Source: Thermoplasmata archaeon (GTDB lineage: Archaea > Thermoplasmatota > Thermoplasmata > Thermoplasmatales > GCA-001856825). From it: 37,893 nt of DNA. Below are positions 8,645-16,471 of the stretch, one piece after another. The DNA lies in contig JAJYUV010000013.1 in NCBI GenBank assembly GCA_021792355.1, forward strand, positions 1 through 37,893. The letters run 5' to 3'. The notes beneath the pieces were generated by a model. It was not told the origin of the DNA. It saw nothing but the letters and a program-made list of their open reading frames with translations, and searched no databases. Positions within the stretch are counted from its first letter, which is position 1. The number at the start of each line of letters is the position of its first letter. Made by a program: the position numbers and the translations under genes.

Positions 8645-8652
8645 AAAAAAAA
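8645..8652 (-). terminator. T8 tract between the PepSY-like gene and thrS
   Basis: Eight T residues on the minus strand, 46 nt after the stop of the small gene at 8698 and just upstream of thrS; a plausible U-tract terminator. Confidence 0.4.
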
Positions 8653-8697
8653 CTTGGCACAGGGTGTCGCTTTCCAGTATAACTTGTTATTTAAGCT

Positions 8698-8937
8698 CTA
8701 AAGCCTCCACTGGGATTCCTTCTGGAAAAGTATCACATCTCCAGTGTTGGCGTTGATCTCTATCATAGCCTTACTTGGTTTGTCTCCAGTAAAGAATTCT
8801 ATGTTGTACCTCCAGACCTCCCTTTCATTCGTCTGATCTTTTTCCTGCTTAGCCATCGTTATGTTAAAGTCCTCTATATTGAAAGCAAGCTTCATGTGCT
8901 TTTTGACCCTTTCTACTCCCTGAGCAAAGTCTAACAT
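8698..8937 (-). CDS. Small PepSY-like domain protein
   Basis: This 79-aa protein has no signal peptide. Its second half reads WRYNIEFFTG, then AMIEINANTGDVILFQKES. This resembles the PepSY strand-turn-strand signature in which a short hydrophobic strand is followed by I-(D/N)-x-x-T-G-x-V. Isolated PepSY-like domains may act as inhibitors or folding modules, but no partner protease is visible here. A 10-bp palindrome (TTGATATCAA, 8949-8958) lies just upstream of its ATG and could be an operator. The family assignment is moderate because the protein is short. Confidence 0.6.
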   Translation of the reverse strand: MLDFAQGVERVKKHMKLAFNIEDFNITMAKQEKDQTNEREVWRYNIEFFTGDKPSKAMIEINANTGDVILFQKESQWRL

Positions 8938-9102
8938 GACCTACTATTGATATCAATTATGCTAATTTCCTTTTCGATTCCTGGTTTGGGTATGAAATAA
9001 CACACAAAACGGAGGAAGAGCAGCTTTCAATTATATTTAGTCTTTAATTACACTTTTAATCATTAAGGTAAGTTAAAATACCAATTTTCTATTTATTTTA
9101 CA

Positions 9103-10188
9103 ATGTCAACTGATAATCTTTTCAATTCTATCGATACGATTGAGTTCTACGTGGGTTCTGCAAGCCAGTGGGCTTATTTTCATGAGCGGGCAATGGGTTT
9201 CAGAACAATCGGTTATTCCGGACCAGAGACAGGTGTCAGGGACAGGCGATCCTATCTGATGGAACAGGGGGACATAAGATTGATTTTTACCGGTTTCCTT
9301 TCCAGGCGCTCCGAAATATCTAGACAAGTGGAAGTCCATGGAGACGGAGTCAAGGATGTTTCGATTGATGTTGGCAACCTGGATGAAACGCTTTCATTCA
9401 TCAGAGAGAATGGGATAGTGAAACCAGGACCGGTCAAAATAACGAAGGGAGATGGTGGAGTTCTTTCAAAAACGGAACTGAAAACGTTCGGAGAAACGGT
9501 GCACTCACTGAAGGATTACAGCGAATGGGATTCAGAACTTCCCCCAGGGTTTGTGGAAGTTCAATCGGTCAAGGGCAAAAAAGTTGTGAAGAAGGTAGAC
9601 CACGTTGTTGGTAACGTTGAAGCGAACAAAATGGATCCTTGGGTGGACTATTACGTCAGGGGGCTTGGTTTTAAACAACTCATAAGTTTTGACGACAAGG
9701 ACATAAGCACGAAGTATTCCGCACTCAGGAGCAAGGTTGTAGAGTACGGCAAAAGGAAGATAGTATTTCCAATAAACGAACCTGCGTTAGGACTTAAAAA
9801 ATCACAGATACAGGAGTACTTGGATTACTACGAATCTCCAGGAGTACAGCACATTGCGCTTGCTACTGACAACATAATCGAGACTGTCAGAAAGCTGAAA
9901 CAAAACGGAATTCAATTCCTCGAAACTCCTGGGACTTACTATGACGAGCTGGAAGACAGAGTGGGGAAGATTGATGAAGATCTGGATGCCTTGAGGGAGC
10001 TTAATATACTAGTGGACAGAGACAACGACGGTTATCTCCTGCAGATTTTTACCAAGCCAATAGGAGATAGACCAACTTTCTTCTATGAGGTGATTCAAAG
10101 GAAAGGAGCTACCTCATTTGGAAAGGGAAATTTCAAAGCACTCTTTGAGAGCATCGAAAAGGAACAGGAGAAGAGAGGAAATCTCTGA
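9103..10188 (+). CDS. hpd: 4-hydroxyphenylpyruvate dioxygenase
   Basis: This 361-aa non-haem Fe(II) enzyme converts 4-hydroxyphenylpyruvate plus O2 to homogentisate, the first committed step of aerobic tyrosine breakdown. It has two vicinal-oxygen-chelate modules (about 8-150 and 162-340). The facial triad is visible as His167 (KKVDHVVGNV), His250 (GVQHIALATDN) and Glu329 (FFYEVIQRKG), with the C-terminal GNFKALFESIE helix that gates the active site. Length matches the family. A TATA-like TTAAAATA (about 9073-9080) lies about 25 nt before the ATG, so the mRNA is probably leaderless. It is the first gene of a four-gene operon; the next gene begins 3 nt after its stop. Confidence 0.95.
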   Translation: MSTDNLFNSIDTIEFYVGSASQWAYFHERAMGFRTIGYSGPETGVRDRRSYLMEQGDIRLIFTGFLSRRSEISRQVEVHGDGVKDVSIDVGNLDETLSFIRENGIVKPGPVKITKGDGGVLSKTELKTFGETVHSLKDYSEWDSELPPGFVEVQSVKGKKVVKKVDHVVGNVEANKMDPWVDYYVRGLGFKQLISFDDKDISTKYSALRSKVVEYGKRKIVFPINEPALGLKKSQIQEYLDYYESPGVQHIALATDNIIETVRKLKQNGIQFLETPGTYYDELEDRVGKIDEDLDALRELNILVDRDNDGYLLQIFTKPIGDRPTFFYEVIQRKGATSFGKGNFKALFESIEKEQEKRGNL

Positions 10189-10191
10189 GTC

Positions 10192-11049
10192 ATGAAGATC
10201 GCCAGAGTAAATATTGAAGGGAAGATTAGAACGGTCGCGATTAAGGGTGAGAAGCTATACCTTCCCGTTGACGAGTCTATGAATTTTTATGATATTCCCT
10301 CCAGCAAGTTGCAGGAACAACAGATTCGGAATTTTAGCAGCAACGACTTCCTTGTACCGGTCCCCAAGATAACGTCCATAAGGGACTTCTATTCTTTTGA
10401 AGATCACGTAAGGAGAGCAAGGGCCAGGCGAGGACTTGATATGATTCAAGAGTGGTACGATGTTCCAGTCTACTATTATTCGGGTACCTCCATGATATAC
10501 CCATCAGGCTCTTCCATTCCATATCCAACATTTACCTCAGAATTGGACTACGAAATGGAAGTGGCCATCATTATTGGAAAGGAAGGAATGAACATACGGA
10601 GAGAAAACGCTCTCCCGTATATTTTTGGATTCACGCTGGCAAACGACTGGTCTGCTCGGGACCTTCAGAGAAAGGAGATGAAGATAGGATTGGGACCATC
10701 AAAATCAAAAGACTTCGCAACTAGTATTGGCCCATACATTACGACAACTGATGAGCTTGACGAATTCAAGGAATCTGGAGATAGGTATGACATTCCTGTA
10801 GAGGGATACGTGAATGGCAAGCGATACTCTTCAGGTAATCTAAAAGACATGCATTGGTCATTTTCCGAATTAGTTGAATATGCTTCCAAGGGAACGAGAT
10901 TGCGGAGGGGAGATGTAATAATGTCAGGAACGGTCTCAACGGGGTGCATTCTAGAACTTGGGCCCGAGGAATATGGCTGGTTGAGGAAAGGAGATGTAGT
11001 GACAATAAGGAGTCCAGCGCTTGGTGAACTGACAAATGAGGTAGGTTGA
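10192..11049 (+). CDS. Fumarylacetoacetate hydrolase-family enzyme
   Basis: This 285-aa protein carries the FAH C-terminal catalytic fold: RDFYSFEDHVRRARARRG, 'YYYSGTSMIYPSG', the metal-binding block SELDYEMEVAIIIGKEG, then FGFTLANDWSARDLQRKEM and the late block 'GDVIMSGTVSTG'. The acidic triad that binds Mg/Ca is in YEMEV and NDWSARD. In tyrosine breakdown FAH cleaves fumarylacetoacetate to fumarate and acetoacetate, and the family also cleaves saturated and maleyl diketo acids. It sits between hpd and the homogentisate dioxygenase gene with almost no spacing. No isomerase gene is recognisable beside it, so its real substrate may be the maleyl or the reduced succinyl form. Confidence 0.92.
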   Translation: MKIARVNIEGKIRTVAIKGEKLYLPVDESMNFYDIPSSKLQEQQIRNFSSNDFLVPVPKITSIRDFYSFEDHVRRARARRGLDMIQEWYDVPVYYYSGTSMIYPSGSSIPYPTFTSELDYEMEVAIIIGKEGMNIRRENALPYIFGFTLANDWSARDLQRKEMKIGLGPSKSKDFATSIGPYITTTDELDEFKESGDRYDIPVEGYVNGKRYSSGNLKDMHWSFSELVEYASKGTRLRRGDVIMSGTVSTGCILELGPEEYGWLRKGDVVTIRSPALGELTNEVG

Positions 11050-12189
11050 ATGGTGTACTATGTTAGACAGGGCAGTATGCCTCGAACAAGGCACACATAC
11101 GATAGCAAAATGAAACTGCTGAGGGAGGAACTTTTTGGGGAGGAAAGTTTCGATGGCTCTTATTCTTTGCTGTATCATAGGAACGAGCCGACCAGAATCA
11201 AATCAGTCAAACAAATAAGAAAGGAAGTTCCCAAATTTGAAGTGCAAAAGTTGCACAAGATGGTTAATACAGACGTACTGAAAAGGCAAGGGGATTTCAT
11301 CACTGGCAGGAAACCCTTATTTGGCAACGAATCACTGATAATATCTATCCTAAAGCCCTCCAGTGACACAGATTACCTTTTCAGACATGGAGTCAGGGAC
11401 CAGCTCTTCTTTGTGCACAAAGGAAAAGGAACATTAAGAAGTGTACTTGGAGAGATACAATTCGAAGAGGGAGATTATATATATGTGCCAAAGGGGACTA
11501 TTTACACCTTGGAGCAATCGAAAGAACTGGAATTCCTGTTGATAGAATCAAGGGACAACATATCCATCCCTTCAAGGTATCTTAACAAGTTCGGTCAGAT
11601 AAAGGAAGGGGCACCTTATTATTCTAGGGACATAAGACCTCCGATACTAAAGAGCGTTGTCAAAGAAAAGGGAAGCTTTGAAGTGTATGTAGATTTCGAC
11701 GATAGATATGTGGTCGAAACAAGGGATAGCAATCCATTTGACCTCGATGGCTGGGACGGATACCACTATCCATTTGCGATAAATGTCAGGGATATCATGC
11801 CTATAGTGGGGAAAGTACACCAACCTCCCCCTGTTCACGAGACCTTTTCATCAAGATCCTTCATGATTGGGACTTTCCTACCAAGGAAGTATGATTTCCA
11901 CGAAAGAGCAATCCCGATCTCGTACTACCACAGTAACGTTGACACGGACGAGTTCCTTTACTACGCTTCCGGTAATTTCATGAGCAGGAAAGGGATCAGG
12001 GAGGGTTCCATCACTCTCCACGTTCGAGGTATGATCCATGGTCCTCAGCCAGGGACTATTGAAAAGGCATTGGGAAAGAAGGAGACGAACGAAACAGGAA
12101 TAATGGTTGAAAGTTATGAGAGACTGGGGATGACAGGTGAAGCGGAAAGATTAGAAAACAAAGATTATATGAACACATGGTACGAATGA
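11050..12189 (+). CDS. hmgA: Homogentisate 1,2-dioxygenase
   Basis: This 379-aa cupin-fold Fe(II) enzyme opens the ring of homogentisate to give maleylacetoacetate. Family landmarks are the N-terminal VYYVRQGSMPRTRHT, an N-terminal cupin with FRHGVRDQLFFVHKGKGTL, and the C-terminal iron site: PISYYHSNVDTDEFLYYASG (His294 and Glu301 as probable ligands) and 'LHVRGMIHGPQPGT' (His330). It is shorter than the roughly 440-aa eukaryotic and proteobacterial enzymes, as in the compact archaeal and actinobacterial type. The ATG follows the FAH-family stop with no spacer, and its own stop overlaps the next gene (ATGA). Confidence 0.93.
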   Translation: MVYYVRQGSMPRTRHTYDSKMKLLREELFGEESFDGSYSLLYHRNEPTRIKSVKQIRKEVPKFEVQKLHKMVNTDVLKRQGDFITGRKPLFGNESLIISILKPSSDTDYLFRHGVRDQLFFVHKGKGTLRSVLGEIQFEEGDYIYVPKGTIYTLEQSKELEFLLIESRDNISIPSRYLNKFGQIKEGAPYYSRDIRPPILKSVVKEKGSFEVYVDFDDRYVVETRDSNPFDLDGWDGYHYPFAINVRDIMPIVGKVHQPPPVHETFSSRSFMIGTFLPRKYDFHERAIPISYYHSNVDTDEFLYYASGNFMSRKGIREGSITLHVRGMIHGPQPGTIEKALGKKETNETGIMVESYERLGMTGEAERLENKDYMNTWYE

Positions 12190-13211
12190 TGCAATTCAAC
12201 TTTCTTCCGATAGACCGGATATCGGTGGGTGAAAATTCAATTGAAGTAATCCTCTCTCTGATCGGAAAAGAGGGACTAAAAGACTCAGCAATCGTGACTA
12301 GCAAATCGGTATCTAGGAATGACTTCTTCAAAAAGGCGGTAGAAATACTAGGTGATACGATGGTGTTCAACGGTATTTCGCAGCATTCTCCACTGGAGGA
12401 GATAGATTCGGTCGTTGATGAGGTCAAAGGAAAGAATTTGAAGTACCTCATTTCCATAGGAGGGGGAAGTGTTATAGATTCTACGAAGGTAATAAGATCA
12501 AAAATTGATCCGGATATATCCCAGATTGCGGTCCCAACTACACTATCTGCTTCTGAATTTTCACACATTGCAGGCTATTCTGAGAATGGAGTAAAGAAGG
12601 GAATCAGAGGGAAGAACTTGGTACCAAGATATATCTTCCTAGATCCGGATGCAACCCTTGAAACTCCGACAACCCTATGGAGGTCAACTGGAATTAGGTC
12701 AATAGACCACGCAATTGAGGCAACTCTTGGTGATGGACTAGTTGATCTAAGAATAATTTTTTCAAAGCTATCTGTCGAAAAGATGTTTGAGAATCTCGAG
12801 GGGAACTGGACGGACAAGAGAATGGAATGTCAGGTCGCATCCTGGTATTCATATATGGACGTATATGACAGCCCTATGGGATTCAGCCACCAGATAGGAA
12901 AGATAATTGGTGCAAGATGGAATATTCCTCATGGGATGACATCCTGCATCACACTTCCAGAAATTCTAAGGTACTATTCTGATTCAGCGCCCGCAGGTTT
13001 GGCAAAGCTAGCAATCTCACTTACGAACGAAAGTGATGGGCACAAGGCGATCGAGTCCCTGGCAGAGAGAATAGATACGTTCATCGATGAAATGGGTCTG
13101 AAAAGGAGACTGTCCGATTATGGAATAAAGGAGGATGATCTGAACTTCATCGCTGAAAAGCTGGGACAAAGAGACGAGATGTTTGCGGACCACCTCAGGA
13201 ATATGCTTTGA
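12186..13211 (+). CDS. Iron-type alcohol dehydrogenase family protein, maleylacetate-reductase-like
   Basis: This protein of about 341 aa has an N-terminal NAD(P)-binding half with SIGGGSVIDSTKVI and a C-terminal helical half. It resembles maleylacetate reductase: 'VPTTLSASEFSHIAGYSENGVKKGI', then DPDATLETPTTLW, and STGIRSIDHAIEA, where the metal-binding Asp of classical Fe-ADHs (TGLDALTHAIEA type) is replaced by Arg. Maleylacetate reductases also lack that Asp and reduce the C=C bond of maleylacetate. SHQIGKIIGARWNIPHGM matches their C-terminal His block. The start is taken at 12186, in the ATGA overlap with the hmgA stop; ATGs at 12177 and 12189 are alternatives. Placed after hmgA, it may act on maleylacetoacetate. 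Other polyol dehydrogenase roles are possible. Confidence 0.82.
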   Translation: MMQFNFLPIDRISVGENSIEVILSLIGKEGLKDSAIVTSKSVSRNDFFKKAVEILGDTMVFNGISQHSPLEEIDSVVDEVKGKNLKYLISIGGGSVIDSTKVIRSKIDPDISQIAVPTTLSASEFSHIAGYSENGVKKGIRGKNLVPRYIFLDPDATLETPTTLWRSTGIRSIDHAIEATLGDGLVDLRIIFSKLSVEKMFENLEGNWTDKRMECQVASWYSYMDVYDSPMGFSHQIGKIIGARWNIPHGMTSCITLPEILRYYSDSAPAGLAKLAISLTNESDGHKAIESLAERIDTFIDEMGLKRRLSDYGIKEDDLNFIAEKLGQRDEMFADHLRNML

Positions 13212-13218
13212 ATCTGAT

Positions 13219-14427
13219 TCAATTAACGGTCAGTCTGCTGAGTCTATTGTGAATGAAAAGCTCCAAGTTTTCTTCGACAGAATCTGAATTTGCCTTCCAC
13301 ATGTCGATGTGATTGACTGTCATCAGTGAGGAAAGAAACTCCCCGGCGTCAAGAACGACCGCATCCGTCACCATATTTTGCTTTGCCAAGGACATAACTC
13401 TCTGTGCATTCTTGTCCACGGTAATGTTTTGAGGATCTATTTTCTCAGTCCGTGACGATACTCTCACTCCATCCTTGAATGTCACGAGGAGGTAATAGAG
13501 CGATTTAGATGTGGTTGGAGATATCTTGCCAGGTTCCGAAACCGGAACAATCACCACTCTGCTCGAATCCTTTGATGGTTCAATGTGAATCACCACATCC
13601 TTGACGTCCGGAATCTCCTGAAGCACCTTCTCTTCGAGAAAATCGGAAACGTCATGGGCCTCTTCAATAGTTAACTTACTGTTCACCGTTATTACTATCT
13701 CCACAAAGATTACCGGACCAGCCCAGCGAGCCTTGATGGATTTTACTCCCGTTATCTCTTTGTTCTCTCTGGCAATTTCAGTTATTTTAGGGATAACTTT
13801 CTTGTCCTTTGGCAAGTCCATTATGCTAGTCACGCTGTCTCTACCTATCTTGAATGCTGTGTATAGAATTCCGACGGCAGCTATGATTATTGCGATGTAG
13901 TAGAATACAGCAATCCTCGTCTCATAACTGATCAGGAGTCCTGCGCCCACTCCCAGGCCTACATAAACATCAGAATAGTTGTGGTAGCCATCAGATACCA
14001 ATGAGGGGGAATTTACGGTTCTTCCACCTATTATTTTGACGATTCCTGAGAACAGAAGTGGGACGACCGATATAAGCTGAAGTATTCCGGATTGAAGATT
14101 CGACCTGAGATCGATCGAAGGAACTGAGAGAAGCAGGTCTATGGCTGTGAACGCAATTATGATTGCGATAGACAAAGATACAAGGTCTTCCACCCTAAAG
14201 AGGCCGTAAGAATACCTTCTACTGTAGCTACTATTCGCAAGCCTTATTGCAGCAAAGACAACCACGGTCACGAGCAGATCCGTGAGTATGTGAAAGCTTT
14301 CAAAGAGGAGAGCGTAGTTTCTATATATCACGGCTCCAACAATTCTGATAAACAGTACGCTAGTCTGGAGGAGTAACGCTATAGCGATGTAACCGTTGAG
14401 TGTAAATTTCCCTGATTTTTTTTTCAG
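13219..14427 (-). CDS. Cation diffusion facilitator transporter with C-terminal NifX-like domain
   Basis: This CDF metal exporter has about six TM segments, with the two HxxxD metal-site motifs in ESFHILTD and SDGYHNYSD. A cytosolic ferredoxin-like dimerisation domain follows (IKARWAGPVIFVEIVI ... 'VKDVVIHIEPS'). The last 110 residues (VVIVPVSEPGKISP ... SDSVEENLELF) resemble the NifX/NifB iron-molybdenum-cofactor-binding fold. The first standard start is GTG at 14331, which would remove TM1. The same frame continues upstream without a stop and encodes a TM1-like stretch (LNGYIAIALLLQTSVLFIRI) preceded by KKKSGKF. The only candidate starts there are CTG 14427 or ATT 14430, so the coordinate given is the CTG. 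It is convergent with the Fe-ADH gene, 7 bp apart. Confidence 0.85.
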   Translation of the reverse strand: MKKKSGKFTLNGYIAIALLLQTSVLFIRIVGAVIYRNYALLFESFHILTDLLVTVVVFAAIRLANSSYSRRYSYGLFRVEDLVSLSIAIIIAFTAIDLLLSVPSIDLRSNLQSGILQLISVVPLLFSGIVKIIGGRTVNSPSLVSDGYHNYSDVYVGLGVGAGLLISYETRIAVFYYIAIIIAAVGILYTAFKIGRDSVTSIMDLPKDKKVIPKITEIARENKEITGVKSIKARWAGPVIFVEIVITVNSKLTIEEAHDVSDFLEEKVLQEIPDVKDVVIHIEPSKDSSRVVIVPVSEPGKISPTTSKSLYYLLVTFKDGVRVSSRTEKIDPQNITVDKNAQRVMSLAKQNMVTDAVVLDAGEFLSSLMTVNHIDMWKANSDSVEENLELFIHNRLSRLTVN

Positions 14428-14484
14428 AATTGATTATTAGAGAAAGAGATAAAAGAATTAGCCAATTTAAATCAGGCTTAAACT

Positions 14485-15078
14485 TCACTTCGATAGAGTA
14501 AGGATGATGATTCCCTTCGTGTGCTTTATGGATTTATCGATACCCTCTATTTGAAGGGAGTCCCATTCTCTCTCTTCCACTCCATGAGAACTGTTCAAAC
14601 TTCTATTCGAGTTGTCGTATTCGTATATTGATATTGATCCGTGCTCGTTCAGGTGATGTACAAGTGATTTTAGCGACTTATCGCGTTCGATCCAGTGATG
14701 ATATGAAAACGAGGAAATGATTGCATCAAAATGAGTGTCAAATGGGATAAATCTGCTACTGCCAATCTTCAAATCCACTCTACTTCCAAGTCCCTTCCTA
14801 GACAAGTTCTTTTTGGCTCTTTCCAGCATATGCGGTGAGGGATCCAGACCGTAGAAATTCTTGGAAGGGTATCTTTCCGCGAGTCTGGTTAGAAGTGCTC
14901 CTGTTCCACAACCAACATCGAGCAATCCATCAAATTTCTTTGTTCCCAGATCCTCAAGTATCACTTCATAATATCTGTTCAAGAAAATGGATCCTAATCC
15001 AAAAAAGAAAGAGGTGACTGGACCGAAGCGCTCTTCTCCTTCCAGATAGAGGTCTTCAGTTGTCACAGTTCTCCGCAT
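14485..15078 (-). CDS. Class I SAM-dependent methyltransferase
   Basis: This 197-aa protein has a Rossmann-type methyltransferase core. Motif I is LLDVGCGTGALLTRLAERYP, the acidic residue for the SAM ribose is in FYGLDPSPHMLERAKKNL, and post-I/motif IV is FDAIISSFSYHHWIERDKS. The substrate cannot be inferred. Its start overlaps the end of the upstream HxlR regulator by 23 nt, so the two are translated from one transcript, and the CDF transporter follows after about 57 nt. That order suggests a small regulon responding to a metal or toxic compound, but this is inference. Confidence 0.85.
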   Translation of the reverse strand: MRRTVTTEDLYLEGEERFGPVTSFFFGLGSIFLNRYYEVILEDLGTKKFDGLLDVGCGTGALLTRLAERYPSKNFYGLDPSPHMLERAKKNLSRKGLGSRVDLKIGSSRFIPFDTHFDAIISSFSYHHWIERDKSLKSLVHHLNEHGSISIYEYDNSNRSLNSSHGVEEREWDSLQIEGIDKSIKHTKGIIILTLSK

Positions 15079-15394
15079 TCTGGGCTATCCAGGTCTCTCC
15101 CCAGTTCCTCATTGAGTCCACTACTGCGCTAAGAGACTTTCCCTTTTCCGTAAGTGTATACGTGACCCTGACGGGCCTGGAATCACTTACATTTCTGTCG
15201 AGTATGTTCTCTTCTTCAAGGAACTTTAGCTTCTCCGATAGCATCCTGGACGATATTCCATCCACAGACTTTTTCAGCTGATTGAATCCCCTTGGCTCCG
15301 TACACAGGTCCCTTAATATCATGAAAGTCCAGACATCCCTCAGAATATAGAGCGTCCTTTCCACGGGGCACGTGGAATTCTTTCTGGTTTCCAT
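15056..15394 (-). CDS. HxlR-family winged-helix transcriptional regulator
   Basis: This 112-aa protein begins METRKNSTCPVERTLYILRD. Its core is the HxlR fold: CPVERTLYILRDVWTFMILR with the conserved Cys, GFNQLKKSVDGISSRMLSEK as recognition region, and 'RPVRVTYTLTEKGKSL' as wing. HxlR proteins sense electrophiles, redox state or small ligands, often through that Cys. A GTG at 15415 would add seven residues. However, the TATA box (TTTAAATATA, 15421-15430) puts the transcript start near 15400, so ATG 15394 is preferred. It leads an operon with the methyltransferase and lies divergently to the EamA transporter, with inverted repeats between them. Confidence 0.86.
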   Translation of the reverse strand: METRKNSTCPVERTLYILRDVWTFMILRDLCTEPRGFNQLKKSVDGISSRMLSEKLKFLEEENILDRNVSDSRPVRVTYTLTEKGKSLSAVVDSMRNWGETWIAQNAENCDN

Positions 15395-15420
15395 GTCATA
15401 GTGACTGTGCTGCACATATC

Positions 15421-15449
15421 TATATTTAAACTAAGTTAATATAATTAAC
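15421..15449. promoter_or_regulatory. HxlR promoter with adjacent inverted repeat (putative operator)
   Basis: The minus strand carries TTTAAATATA (15421-15430) about 25-30 nt before the HxlR ATG. Immediately upstream is GTTAAT-ATA-ATTAAC (15435-15449), a 6-3-6 inverted repeat at the BRE position. That is a natural place for an autoregulatory site of the HxlR protein. A second repeat, TTGCAA-A-TTGCAA (15519-15531), lies 10 nt before the divergent EamA ATG. Confidence 0.45.
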
Positions 15450-15541
15450 CTACACACTTTCCGTTCATGATAACATCAGAAATGTTCTTTCGACTCAGTC
15501 GGGGTTCCCCCCAATAGGTTGCAAATTGCAATAAACACTTT

Positions 15542-16420
15542 ATGGTCGCATCGAATGGAAGGGCGGTGAATTACAGAGGATCAAAAACGATTGACGTTAT
15601 TCTATTTCTTGTGATGTCGTCATCGTGGGCGCTCAACTATTCTTTTCTAAAATTTGCCCTTCTCTACGAACCTCCAATGGTTGCGCTCCTCTTCCGGATA
15701 TTATTCGGCGCGGCATTTTCGATTCCATTTTCCTACTCAACTCTAAGACTTGTGAGGAGCATTGGTGTCTGGAAACTGGTTATTATGAGTCTTTTCAACG
15801 TCTCGATCTTTATGGGTCTTTGGTTCATAGGGGAGAGAACGGAGAGTTCTTCTATCTCTTCAATTCTTGTCTACACCTACCCCATAGTTTCGGTATTCCT
15901 TTCGTGGTTGATCCTGCAGGAGAAACTGTCCAACTGGAAAATATTGGGAATAGTTGTGGGATTTGCTGGTATAGTTGTGATTTTCCTAGACCAGCTATCC
16001 ATAAGTTTCAGCATTGGGCTCTTTCTGCTGATTGGTTCTGCAATCTCGTGGGCAGCTGGAACTATTTACTACAAGAAGTACCTGAAGGACGCGGACATGG
16101 GGGCAGTCAACACCTTCCAGTTCTTGTTTGCAGTACCAGTAGTCCTAATTGTTGCACTCCTTTATGGAGGCATGAGACCACTTACGACGAACTTCATCTT
16201 GATCACCATATACATGGGTGCCATCGGATCTTCTGCAGCCTACTTCATCTACTGGGGTCTTATCAAGAAATACAAGGTCTCCCACGTTTCTCCTTATCTG
16301 TTCTCTGTACCTGCCCTATCTATTCTTTTCAGCACCTTTCTTAATAACGACAAACTGACGGCTTTGAGTCTTGCAGGGTTTGTCCTCGTTGCGGTGGGTA
16401 TTTTCATAAGTTCGAGATAG
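15542..16420 (+). CDS. EamA/DMT-family transporter
   Basis: This 292-aa membrane protein has ten hydrophobic segments in two five-helix EamA repeats (about 18-150 and 155-290). The first repeat shows SSSWALNYSFLKFALLYEPP and 'SSISSILVYTYPIVSVFLSWLILQEKLSNWKILG'; the second repeats the pattern with GSSAAYFIYWGLIKKYKVS and FSVPALSILFSTFL. Members usually export amino acids, metabolites or drugs. It is divergent from the HxlR regulator, and the shared 120-bp region holds two inverted repeats, so it is a likely HxlR target. Substrate unknown. Confidence 0.88.
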   Translation: MVASNGRAVNYRGSKTIDVILFLVMSSSWALNYSFLKFALLYEPPMVALLFRILFGAAFSIPFSYSTLRLVRSIGVWKLVIMSLFNVSIFMGLWFIGERTESSSISSILVYTYPIVSVFLSWLILQEKLSNWKILGIVVGFAGIVVIFLDQLSISFSIGLFLLIGSAISWAAGTIYYKKYLKDADMGAVNTFQFLFAVPVVLIVALLYGGMRPLTTNFILITIYMGAIGSSAAYFIYWGLIKKYKVSHVSPYLFSVPALSILFSTFLNNDKLTALSLAGFVLVAVGIFISSR

Positions 16421-16471
16421 ATTGCAAGCTGTTGCCGTCGGTTACTGCACCAGGTCCCATGTCCAGTTCTC

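Noticed and set aside
15625..16344. Long 239-codon alternative frame within the EamA gene
   Set aside because: Its composition (many Cys, His, Trp and Pro) is typical of an out-of-frame reading, while the EamA frame shows ten clear TM helices and both family repeats.
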